Source of the DNA: Candidatus Microgenomates bacterium
GTDB taxonomy: Bacteria > Patescibacteriota > Microgenomatia > UBA1406 > GWC2-37-13
Direction of reading: 5' to 3'
DNA: 10,568 bases
Assembly: GCA_015491205.1 (NCBI GenBank)
Contig: WFWI01000089.1
Coordinates: 1-10,568 of the forward strand
The stretch's first letter is position 1. Every line of letters starts with the position of its first letter. Positions 1 through 6,597 of this stretch are shown here, one piece after another. Position numbers and translations under genes: made by a program. The notes beneath the pieces were generated by a model that was given only the letters and a program-made list of their open reading frames with translations, was not told the DNA's origin and did not search any database.

Positions 1-48
1 GAATATACCCAGTATTTATTGGAAAGTTTAAAAGAGATAAGGGCTTAA
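1..48 (+). CDS. C-terminal end of an upstream ATP synthase operon gene (partial)
   Basis: An open frame enters the window from the left and ends with TAA at 46-48, leaving 15 residues (EYTQYLLESLKEIRA). It stops 4 bases before the delta-like gene. In the common order atpB-atpE-atpF-atpH-atpA this slot belongs to atpF, the stator b subunit, and a charged helical tail fits b. It could instead be a protein that carries the missing N-terminal domain of delta, either alone or fused to b. Fifteen residues are too few to decide, so no symbol is given. Confidence 0.55.
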   Translation, partial: EYTQYLLESLKEIRA

Positions 49-52
49 AATC

Positions 53-340
53 ATGAAGCTTGATTTTAAATTAAAAAAAGAGCTGAAAGAGTTTTTAAAG
101 AAAAAATTAGAAGAAGAGAAGAATACTGCTTATATTTATGCTCCTTATAAATTAAACAATAAGGAGCTGGAAGAGATTAGGAGAAAATTTGCGTTTTTAA
201 GCAATAAGAAAATAATTCCTGAGGTAGATAACTCTTTGATTGCTGGGTTTAAAATTAAAGTGGGAACAAAGGTTTATGACTTTTCTGTAAAATCTGTTCT
301 TAATAGTTTAAAACAATCTTGGTATGAGAACCTTGGATAA
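53..340 (+). CDS. atpH: ATP synthase delta subunit, C-terminal domain only
   Basis: The 95-residue product matches the C-terminal part of the F1Fo ATP synthase delta (OSCP) subunit, which links F1 to the peripheral b stalk. The diagnostic stretch is PEVDNSLIAGFKIKVGTKVYD at about residues 56-76, corresponding to the family's VDPSLIGGxxxxxGDxxxD signature, followed by SVKSVLNSL. Residues 1-24 look like a charged helix. Usual delta proteins are about 175-185 residues, with an N-terminal helical bundle that binds the alpha N-terminus; that domain is absent here and no in-frame extension exists, because the previous gene ends 4 bases upstream. A weak AAGGG lies about 9 bases before the ATG. The gene overlaps atpA by 17 bases. 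Identification rests on the signature and the position directly before atpA. Confidence 0.82.
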   Translation: MKLDFKLKKELKEFLKKKLEEEKNTAYIYAPYKLNNKELEEIRRKFAFLSNKKIIPEVDNSLIAGFKIKVGTKVYDFSVKSVLNSLKQSWYENLG

Positions 341-1829
341 TTTATTGACTGAAATAGAAAAGGAATTAAAAGGTAAAACCAAATTAGCAGAAGCAGCTGA
401 AATAGGGGAGGTTGTTGAAGTAAAGGACGAGGTTGTTACAGCTGTTGGGTTGCAAAATGTAGCTTATGGGGAGCTGGTAGAGTTTACTCGAGGAGAGAGA
501 GGGTATGTAATAGATCTGCAAGAAGATTTAGTTGGAATAATTGTCTTGGATGATTTTACGAAGATTAAAGCTGGGGAGGAGGTTAAAGCTACAGGTAGGA
601 CATTGTCTGTTGGTATAAGTGACGAGATAATTGGAAGAGTTGTGAATCCCTTAGGTAAACCTCTTGATGGTAAAGGTAAGATTAAAACAGAAAAATATTA
701 TCCGGTTGAGAAGATTGCTCCAGGCGTAGTTTACAGAAAGCCCGTAAGTGTGCCTTTGCAGACTGGAGTTAAAGCCATTGATGCTTTAATTCCAATAGGA
801 AGGGGTCAAAGGGAGCTTATAATTGGTGATAGAAACACAGGAAAAACAACTCTGGCTGTAGACACTATCTTAAACCAAAAAGGGCAAGATATAATTTGTA
901 TCTATTGTGCTATAGGACAAAGAGAGGCTAAAGTAGCTTTGGTTGTAGACCTTTTACAAAAAAAAGGCGCTATGGATTATACAATTGTTGTAGCTGCCAA
1001 CAGCTCTGATCCAGCTTCTTTACAATTTTTAGCTCCTTATGCTGCCACAGCCATTGGAGAATATTTTATGGATAAAGGAAAGGATGTTCTAGTTGTATAC
1101 GATGACTTGTCAAAGCACGCTTGGGCTTATAGGCAGATATCCCTTGTGTTGCGCAGACCAGCAGGTAGAGAAGCCTATCCTGGTGATGTTTTTTATCTTC
1201 ACTCCAGGCTTTTGGAAAGGGCTTGTAGGCTAGATGATAAATATGGTGGCGGTTCTCTAACAGCCTTGCCCATTATTGAAACTTTGGAAGGTGATGTTTC
1301 AGCTTATATTCCAACTAATGTAATTTCTATAACCGATGGACAGATTTATCTTGAAAGAGATCTTTTTAACAAGGGAATAAAGCCGGCTATAAATGTAGGG
1401 TCTTCTGTTTCTCGAGTAGGATCGGCTGCTCAGACAAAAGCAATTAAAAAAGTAGCTTCAAGGTTAAAATTGGACTTAGCCCAATACAGGGAGATGGCAG
1501 CTTTTTCGCAATTTGAATCAGAGCTTGATGAGGAAACACGTAAATTTTTAAACAGAGGAGCAAAAGTTACTCAGGTGTTGATTCAGGAGAAGCATAATCC
1601 TTATGACCTAGCATCTGAAGTTATAGTTATATGGGCAGCTACAAAAGGATATTTGGATGACATAGAGCTTTCAAAAGTTAAAGAGTTTGAACGCGAGCTT
1701 TTGGAAAAGTTAGAATTAAAAGCAAGATCCTTAAAGGACAAGATTAACAAAGAGAAGGTTTTTGATGAGAAAGATGAGAAGGCTATGGAGAAATTGGTAA
1801 AGGAAGTTTTGGAAAAATTTAAGTCTTAA
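324..1829 (+). CDS. atpA: F1Fo ATP synthase subunit alpha
   Basis: Alpha is the non-catalytic nucleotide-binding subunit of the F1 hexamer on the cytoplasmic side of the membrane. The 501 residues match the usual length of about 500-513. The P-loop is GDRNTGKT at 168-175 (most alphas have Q where N171 stands). The Walker B region is VLVVYDDLSKHAWAYRQ at 255-271. The arginine finger supplied to the beta catalytic site is R364 in SSVSRVGSAAQ, and QFESELD is at 396-402. The N-terminal 18 residues can form the amphipathic helix that normally contacts the delta N-domain. The ATG lies inside the end of atpH (17-base overlap) with no Shine-Dalgarno, so translation may be coupled. The next gene, atpG, starts 6 bases after the stop. 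Confidence 0.98.
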   Translation: MRTLDNLLTEIEKELKGKTKLAEAAEIGEVVEVKDEVVTAVGLQNVAYGELVEFTRGERGYVIDLQEDLVGIIVLDDFTKIKAGEEVKATGRTLSVGISDEIIGRVVNPLGKPLDGKGKIKTEKYYPVEKIAPGVVYRKPVSVPLQTGVKAIDALIPIGRGQRELIIGDRNTGKTTLAVDTILNQKGQDIICIYCAIGQREAKVALVVDLLQKKGAMDYTIVVAANSSDPASLQFLAPYAATAIGEYFMDKGKDVLVVYDDLSKHAWAYRQISLVLRRPAGREAYPGDVFYLHSRLLERACRLDDKYGGGSLTALPIIETLEGDVSAYIPTNVISITDGQIYLERDLFNKGIKPAINVGSSVSRVGSAAQTKAIKKVASRLKLDLAQYREMAAFSQFESELDEETRKFLNRGAKVTQVLIQEKHNPYDLASEVIVIWAATKGYLDDIELSKVKEFERELLEKLELKARSLKDKINKEKVFDEKDEKAMEKLVKEVLEKFKS

Positions 1830-1835
1830 AGGCAT

Positions 1836-2678
1836 ATGAATTTGCGTCAAGTAAGGCAGAAAATAAAGTCGGTGACCAACGTAAAGAAGATTACTAAAGC
1901 AATGCAGATGGTAGCAGCTGTTAAAATGAGAAAGGCCCAGGAGAAGGCAAAAAGAGGTGAAGAGTATCGGGAAAATTTAAAGAGGGTGATAGAAAAGCTA
2001 GCAAGGGGCATTGATAGGTCTTATTCCAAGCTTTTTTGGGACCAGCCAGGTAGGCCATTGATTATTCTTATTTCTTCCAATAAGGGTTTGTGTGGATCTT
2101 TCAATACCAATCTATTTAGATATTTGATACTTAATTTTAAAATAAAGGAGTATGACTTTGTATGTATTGGAAAGAAAGGCGTTTTGGCTGTTCATGCTTT
2201 AGGAGGTAATATATTAGCTGATTTTTCTTCACGGAATCCTCTAGCTTCTGTACCCTCAATTTATAATTTTGTATTGGAAAGATTTTTAAGTGGCAAAAGC
2301 TCCAAAGTTTATTTGGTTTACAATAAATTTATCTCTACTTTCAAACACGAGCCTGTTAGTGAAATTCTTTTACCCATACCTAAGTTTTTTGAATCTAAAA
2401 ATAGGGAGGAATCGCCACAGCAATATTTGATTGAACCTTCACCAAAGGTCTTTTTAGAAGAGCTCTTAGGTTTTTATATTGAAGATAGGATAAGAGCAGC
2501 AATTTTATCTTCAGAAGCAGGTGAATATTCTGCCCGAATGCTTGCGATGAAAAATGCTACTGAAAATGCAGGAGAGTTGATTTATCATTTAACTTTAGTA
2601 AGAAACAAGCTTAGACAGGAGAAGATCACTTATGAGCTTTTGGACATGGTTACAGCTAAGGAGTCGGTAGAGGGGTGA
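1836..2678 (+). CDS. atpG: F1Fo ATP synthase subunit gamma
   Basis: Gamma is the central rotor shaft that turns inside the alpha/beta hexamer. At 280 residues it is close to the usual length of about 285. The N-terminal coiled-coil helix carries the family signature: RQVRQKIKSVTNVKKITKAM at residues 4-23, then MVAAVKMRKAQ. The Rossmann-like middle domain begins with SSNKGLCGSFN at 80-90, and the C-terminal helix carries YSARMLAMKNATENA at 231-245 and RQEKITYELLDMV at 260-272. These two terminal helices form the shaft. The start ATG lies 6 bases after the atpA stop, with only AAAGG just before it as a possible weak ribosome-binding site. A 77-base repeat-bearing spacer follows, the only sizeable gap in the atp cluster. 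Confidence 0.97.
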   Translation: MNLRQVRQKIKSVTNVKKITKAMQMVAAVKMRKAQEKAKRGEEYRENLKRVIEKLARGIDRSYSKLFWDQPGRPLIILISSNKGLCGSFNTNLFRYLILNFKIKEYDFVCIGKKGVLAVHALGGNILADFSSRNPLASVPSIYNFVLERFLSGKSSKVYLVYNKFISTFKHEPVSEILLPIPKFFESKNREESPQQYLIEPSPKVFLEELLGFYIEDRIRAAILSSEAGEYSARMLAMKNATENAGELIYHLTLVRNKLRQEKITYELLDMVTAKESVEG

Positions 2679-2755
2679 GAAGGTTTGAAAGTTGGAAGAT
2701 TGAAACGTTAAAAAGTTAGAAGGTGATAAGGTTTAAAAGTTGAAATTTTAGTTTT
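2679..2755 (+). repeat. Degenerate tandem repeat in the atpG-atpD spacer
   Basis: The spacer is built of related A/G/T-rich words: AAGGTTTGAAAGTTG near 2680 and AAGGTTTAAAAGTTG at 2728-2742 differ at one base and lie about 48 bases apart, with ATTGAAACGTT and AAAAAGTTAGAAGG between them. The exact 15-mer of the second copy occurs in inverse orientation at 10450-10464. This indicates a short dispersed repeat family. No clear promoter, terminator hairpin or open frame is seen in the spacer. Confidence 0.65.
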
Positions 2756-4129
2756 ATGAGCAAGGGGAAAATTATTTCAATTAGAAACGTTGTTGTTGAT
2801 GTAGAGTTTAAAAAAGAGGAAACGCCTAAAGTTTACGATGCTTTGTATTACGAGTTTAAGGATGGGAAAAGACTTTATTTTGAAGTTGAGGCAATCTTGG
2901 ATGAGGGCTTAGTTAGAGCAATTGCTTTGGGTCCAACTTTTGGTCTTAAAAGAGGGGAGTATCTAGTAAATACAGGAGAGCCGATCAAAGTGCCAGTGGG
3001 TGAGGCTACTTTGGGAAGGATTTTTAATGTTGTAGGAGAGCCTATAGATGAGCAGGGAGAGGTAAGCTCAAAGGAGCATGATGTTATCCACAAAAAAGCT
3101 CCAAAGCTCACAGAACAGTCTGTTAAACAAGAAATGTTTGAGACAGGTATTAAAGTAATTGATCTTTTAGTTCCTTTTATTAAAGGAGGAAAAGTAGCTA
3201 TCTTTGGTGGAGCAGGAGTTGGGAAAACTGTTCTTATTCAGGAGATGATTCACAACGTAGCTACAGCTCATGAGGGAGTTTCTGTGTTTACTGGTGTGGG
3301 AGAGCGGACAAGAGAGGGAAATGATCTTTGGCTTGAGATGAAGGAGTCTGGTGTTTTGAAAAACACAGTTTTGGTGTTTGGACAGATGAACGAGCCGCCG
3401 GGCAATAGGTTGCGGGTTGCCTTAACGGGGGTGACGATGGCGGAATATTTTAGAGATAAAAAGGGAATGGACGTATTACTTTTTATTGACAACATTTTCC
3501 GTTTTGCTCAGGCAGGATCAGAAGTATCAGCCCTTTTAGGAAGAATTCCTTCAGCTGTTGGTTATCAACCAACCTTGGCCTCTGAGCTTTCAGCTCTGGA
3601 GGAGAGGATTACTTCTACTACAAAAGGATCCATTACCTCAATGCAGGCAGTTTATGTGCCAGCTGATGATTATACTGATCCTGCGCCAGTTGCCACTTTT
3701 GCTCATCTTGATGCTTCTATAACCTTGGAGCGATCTTTAGCAGATCAAGGACTTTATCCAGCAATTGATCCTTTGGCTTCTTCTTCTCGCGCTTTGGATC
3801 CAGATATTGTGGGAGAAGAGCACTTCAAAGTAGCTACAGAGGTTTTAAGAGTATTACAGCGCTATAAAGATTTACAAGATATAATCGCAATATTGGGAAT
3901 GGAAGAGTTATCTGAGGAGGATAAGTTGATAGTTGCCAGAGCAAGAAAAATTCAGAGATTTTTAACTCAGCCTTTTCATGTAGCAGAGGTGTTTACAGGC
4001 AGAAAAGGAGCTTACGTACCCATTGAGGAAACAGTAAGGGGATTTAAGGAAATTTTGGAAGGAAAACATGATGATAAACCAGAGATGGCCTTTTATATGA
4101 AAGGTACAATTGACGAAGTTGAGAAATAA
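2756..4129 (+). CDS. atpD: F1Fo ATP synthase subunit beta
   Basis: Beta carries the catalytic sites for ATP synthesis and hydrolysis in F1. The 457 residues are a normal length. Seen in order: N-terminal beta-barrel (1-80); P-loop GGAGVGKT at 151-158; GERTREGND at 182-190 with the catalytic glutamate E183 and the adjacent arginine R184; Walker B LLFIDNIFRF at 241-250 (D245); the conserved ALEERITSTTKGSITS at 280-295; and EELSEED at 383-389, the DELSEED torque-transmission loop with a conservative D-to-E change. All key catalytic residues are present, so the enzyme should be active. No Shine-Dalgarno precedes the ATG (upstream bases are ATTTTAGTTTT). atpC begins 5 bases after the stop. Confidence 0.98.
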   Translation: MSKGKIISIRNVVVDVEFKKEETPKVYDALYYEFKDGKRLYFEVEAILDEGLVRAIALGPTFGLKRGEYLVNTGEPIKVPVGEATLGRIFNVVGEPIDEQGEVSSKEHDVIHKKAPKLTEQSVKQEMFETGIKVIDLLVPFIKGGKVAIFGGAGVGKTVLIQEMIHNVATAHEGVSVFTGVGERTREGNDLWLEMKESGVLKNTVLVFGQMNEPPGNRLRVALTGVTMAEYFRDKKGMDVLLFIDNIFRFAQAGSEVSALLGRIPSAVGYQPTLASELSALEERITSTTKGSITSMQAVYVPADDYTDPAPVATFAHLDASITLERSLADQGLYPAIDPLASSSRALDPDIVGEEHFKVATEVLRVLQRYKDLQDIIAILGMEELSEEDKLIVARARKIQRFLTQPFHVAEVFTGRKGAYVPIEETVRGFKEILEGKHDDKPEMAFYMKGTIDEVEK

Positions 4130-4134
4130 CATTT

Positions 4135-4557
4135 GTGAAAACTTTAAACCTTAAAATACTTACTCCAAGCAGGCATGTCTTTAGTGGGAAAGCAATAAGT
4201 ATTACCCTTCCAACCCAAGAAGGGGAGATTACTATTTTGCCAAAGCATGCACCTCTTTTTTCTTTGTTGACAGAAGGAGTGGTTGTGGTAAAAAAGGAAA
4301 ATGGTGAGGAAGAGTATTATGGAGTGGGAGGAGGGTATCTTGAAACAGATGGTAAGGAGGCTATTGTTTTAGTCTCGAGAGCTTTTGGACAGAGAGAGGT
4401 AGATGAGGAAAGTATAAAGAAGGCAATAGATGAAGCCGAAAAAGTTCTTCAAAAGGCGCGTGATATAAATGAAAGAAAGCAAGCAGAATCTCTTTTGCGC
4501 CGATCTACTTTAGATTTAAAATTATTACAAAAGCTTCGTCGCAGAAGGAGAAGTTAA
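4135..4557 (+). CDS. atpC: F1Fo ATP synthase subunit epsilon
   Basis: Epsilon sits at the base of the gamma shaft, joins it to the c-ring, and in many bacteria inhibits ATP hydrolysis through its C-terminal helices. The 140 residues fit the family (about 130-140). The N-terminal beta-sandwich carries TQEGEITILPKHAPL at 27-41 and YYGVGGGYLE at 61-70. The C-terminal helical hairpin spans about 88-136. The protein ends with five consecutive arginines before a final Ser. The start is GTG at 4135, 5 bases after the atpD stop; it gives the expected opening KTLNLKILTPSRHVF, and no better ATG exists. No ribosome-binding site is visible. Confidence 0.95.
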   Translation: MKTLNLKILTPSRHVFSGKAISITLPTQEGEITILPKHAPLFSLLTEGVVVVKKENGEEEYYGVGGGYLETDGKEAIVLVSRAFGQREVDEESIKKAIDEAEKVLQKARDINERKQAESLLRRSTLDLKLLQKLRRRRRS

Positions 4558-4578
4558 CAATTAAATAAAAATTTGATA

Positions 4579-6597
4579 ATGAAACTTGTTGTAGTAGAAT
4601 CACCAACTAAAATTAAAAGTTTTAAAAAAATCTTAGGAAAGGAAGACTACGAATTTTTTGCTACTTTGGGGCATATACGTGATCTTCCTTCTAATAAATT
4701 AGGTATCAAGATAGATGATAGATTTAGGCCTAGTTATCAAATTTTAACATCGAAGTCTAAAGTAGTTAAGAATCTTAAGCAATTGAGCACTAAGGTAGAT
4801 GAGATAATTCTAGCCACAGATCCTGATAGAGAAGGAGAATCTATAGCTTATCATGTAGCCTGGTTTTTAGGTTATATAAATGAGAATTGGCCAGAGTTTA
4901 AGGTAAAAAACAAAGAGAAAGTGAAGCGGATAATATTTCATGAGATAACTCCTGAAGCAATAAAAAAAGCTTTACAAGAGGCTGGGTCAATACGAGAGAG
5001 TTTGGTTAAAGCCCAATTTACCCGCAGGATTTTAGATAGACTGGTTGGTTATAAAGTTTCGCCTCTTTTATGGAAAAAGGTAGGGAAGAATTGGTTATCG
5101 GCTGGAAGAGTGCAAACAGTTGCTTTAAGACTTGTTGTAGAAAGAGAGAGGGAAAGGGAAGAGTTTTCTCCAATAAAGTATTTTATTATTACTGGAGAAT
5201 TTGAGGATGGAATAAAGATTCAGGCCAATCTTAAAAAACTTAAAGGAGAGGAGGTAGAAAGAAAAGAGACTTTAAATCTCTTTGCTGGGCCATATACTTA
5301 TTCGTATACGATTGTTAATGAGAAAAATGTAAAAGAAGTTTTAGAAAGACTAGGGCAACAACAGTACAAAATTGCATCAATTGAAAGTAAAACTGTCAAA
5401 AGGGTGCCACCTCCTCCTTTAACCACTTCTTTAATGCAACAGGAGGCTGCAAGAAGGTTTGGGTATTCCTCAAAATATACTATGAAGCTAGCCCAAGATC
5501 TTTATGAAAGGGGTGTGATCACATATCATAGGACTGACTCTTTTAATTTATCTGCTGCTTTTCTGTTCCAAGCAAAAAAAGTAATAGAGTCCATTTTTGG
5601 GAAGGAATATTTGCCAAAAACGTCAAGGCAGTTTAAAACAAAGTCCAAACTAGCTCAAGAAGCCCATGAAGCAATAAGGCCAACAAAGCCTTCCCTTACT
5701 TCTAAAAGTTTAAATTTCTCTGGAGTAACCTCAGCTCATAGGAAATTATATGAACTTATTTGGACCCGAGCTATAGCAAGTCAGATGAAGGAGGCTGAAA
5801 TAAAGGTTGTAAATGTTAAGATAGAATCTGAAGAGAGGGACGTTTTTACTTCTCGCTTTGAGTGGATTGTCTTTCCAGGATTTTTAAGGATCTTTGGAAA
5901 GCAAAAACAAGATGAAGAATTTAAAGGAAGTTTGAGGGAGGGGGAAAATATACGGCTTGTTTCTTTAAAAGAACTAGAAAAAGAAACATTGCCGCCGCCC
6001 AGGTATACTGAGGCATCTTTGATCAGAAGTTTGGAAGAAAAAGGTATAGGAAGACCTTCTACTTATGCTCCAATAATTTCCCTCCTGCAGGATAGAAGAT
6101 ATGTTGAAAAAAAATCTGGTTATTTTGTTCCAACCTTGTTGGGGAAGAAAGTATGCGAGTATCTGGTTAAAAGCTTTCCAAATATTTTTAACTTGAGCTT
6201 TACAGCAAAAATGGAGGACAGCTTGGATAAGATTGCCAACGGTGAGGAGGATCTTTTAAAAGTACTGGACGAATTTTATGGTCCCTTTGAAAGAAGATTA
6301 CAAGAAAGTAGTAAAGAGGAAGGGTTTATCAATGTGGAGGAAAGAGTTGATGAAAGGTGCCCTAAATGTAGTAGAAATTTAGTTATTAGATTCTCAAAGT
6401 ATGGCAAATTTTTAGCATGTTCAGGTTATCCTGAATGCAAATTTGTGAAAAATTTTCAGGAAAAGGTTGAGGGGGTTTCTTGTCCAAAATGCGGAGGAGA
6501 AGTTATAATAAGGAGGACAAAAAAAGGGAAACGTTTTTACGGCTGTTCAAATTATCCTAAGTGTGATTGGTCAGTTTGGAAACTTTCGAAAGTATGA
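4579..6597 (+). CDS. topA: DNA topoisomerase I (type IA)
   Basis: Relaxes negative supercoils by single-strand cleavage through a 5'-phosphotyrosine link. From the ATG at 4579 the product has 672 residues. The Toprim domain shows E7 in VVVESPTK and the acidic triad D81/D83/E85 in ATDPDREGES. The active-site tyrosine is Y316 in GVITYHRTDS, where His replaces the commoner Met, with R318 also conserved. EAHEAIRPT at 361-369 and KGIGRPSTYA at 488-497 are typical of the family. Two C4 zinc ribbons end the protein: C594/C597/C614/C620 and C635/C638/C656/C662. A TTG two codons upstream (4573) is possible, but MKLVVVESPTK is the family's usual beginning. The gene lies 21 bases after atpC with no terminator between, and its stop overlaps the pyrG start (ATGA). 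Confidence 0.97.
   Translation: MKLVVVESPTKIKSFKKILGKEDYEFFATLGHIRDLPSNKLGIKIDDRFRPSYQILTSKSKVVKNLKQLSTKVDEIILATDPDREGESIAYHVAWFLGYINENWPEFKVKNKEKVKRIIFHEITPEAIKKALQEAGSIRESLVKAQFTRRILDRLVGYKVSPLLWKKVGKNWLSAGRVQTVALRLVVEREREREEFSPIKYFIITGEFEDGIKIQANLKKLKGEEVERKETLNLFAGPYTYSYTIVNEKNVKEVLERLGQQQYKIASIESKTVKRVPPPPLTTSLMQQEAARRFGYSSKYTMKLAQDLYERGVITYHRTDSFNLSAAFLFQAKKVIESIFGKEYLPKTSRQFKTKSKLAQEAHEAIRPTKPSLTSKSLNFSGVTSAHRKLYELIWTRAIASQMKEAEIKVVNVKIESEERDVFTSRFEWIVFPGFLRIFGKQKQDEEFKGSLREGENIRLVSLKELEKETLPPPRYTEASLIRSLEEKGIGRPSTYAPIISLLQDRRYVEKKSGYFVPTLLGKKVCEYLVKSFPNIFNLSFTAKMEDSLDKIANGEEDLLKVLDEFYGPFERRLQESSKEEGFINVEERVDERCPKCSRNLVIRFSKYGKFLACSGYPECKFVKNFQEKVEGVSCPKCGGEVIIRRTKKGKRFYGCSNYPKCDWSVWKLSKV

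Noticed and set aside
2700..2730. Possible promoter before atpD (TTGAAA with GATAAG)
   Set aside because: The spacing is 19 bases and the -10 match is only four of six, arising inside repeats; not better than chance in AT-rich DNA.
2875..3495. Two minus-strand open frames opposite atpD
   Set aside because: They lie opposite the conserved beta barrel and P-loop region and are Ser/Pro-rich as expected of antisense frames.
4573..4578. TTG start two codons upstream for topA
   Set aside because: The ATG at 4579 gives the standard TopA beginning MKLVVVESPTK; the extra two residues have no support.
6567..6593. Upstream in-frame start for pyrG
   Set aside because: It would add nine residues not seen in the family and lies deep in topA, while the ATG at 6594 gives the expected N-terminus and an ATGA overlap.
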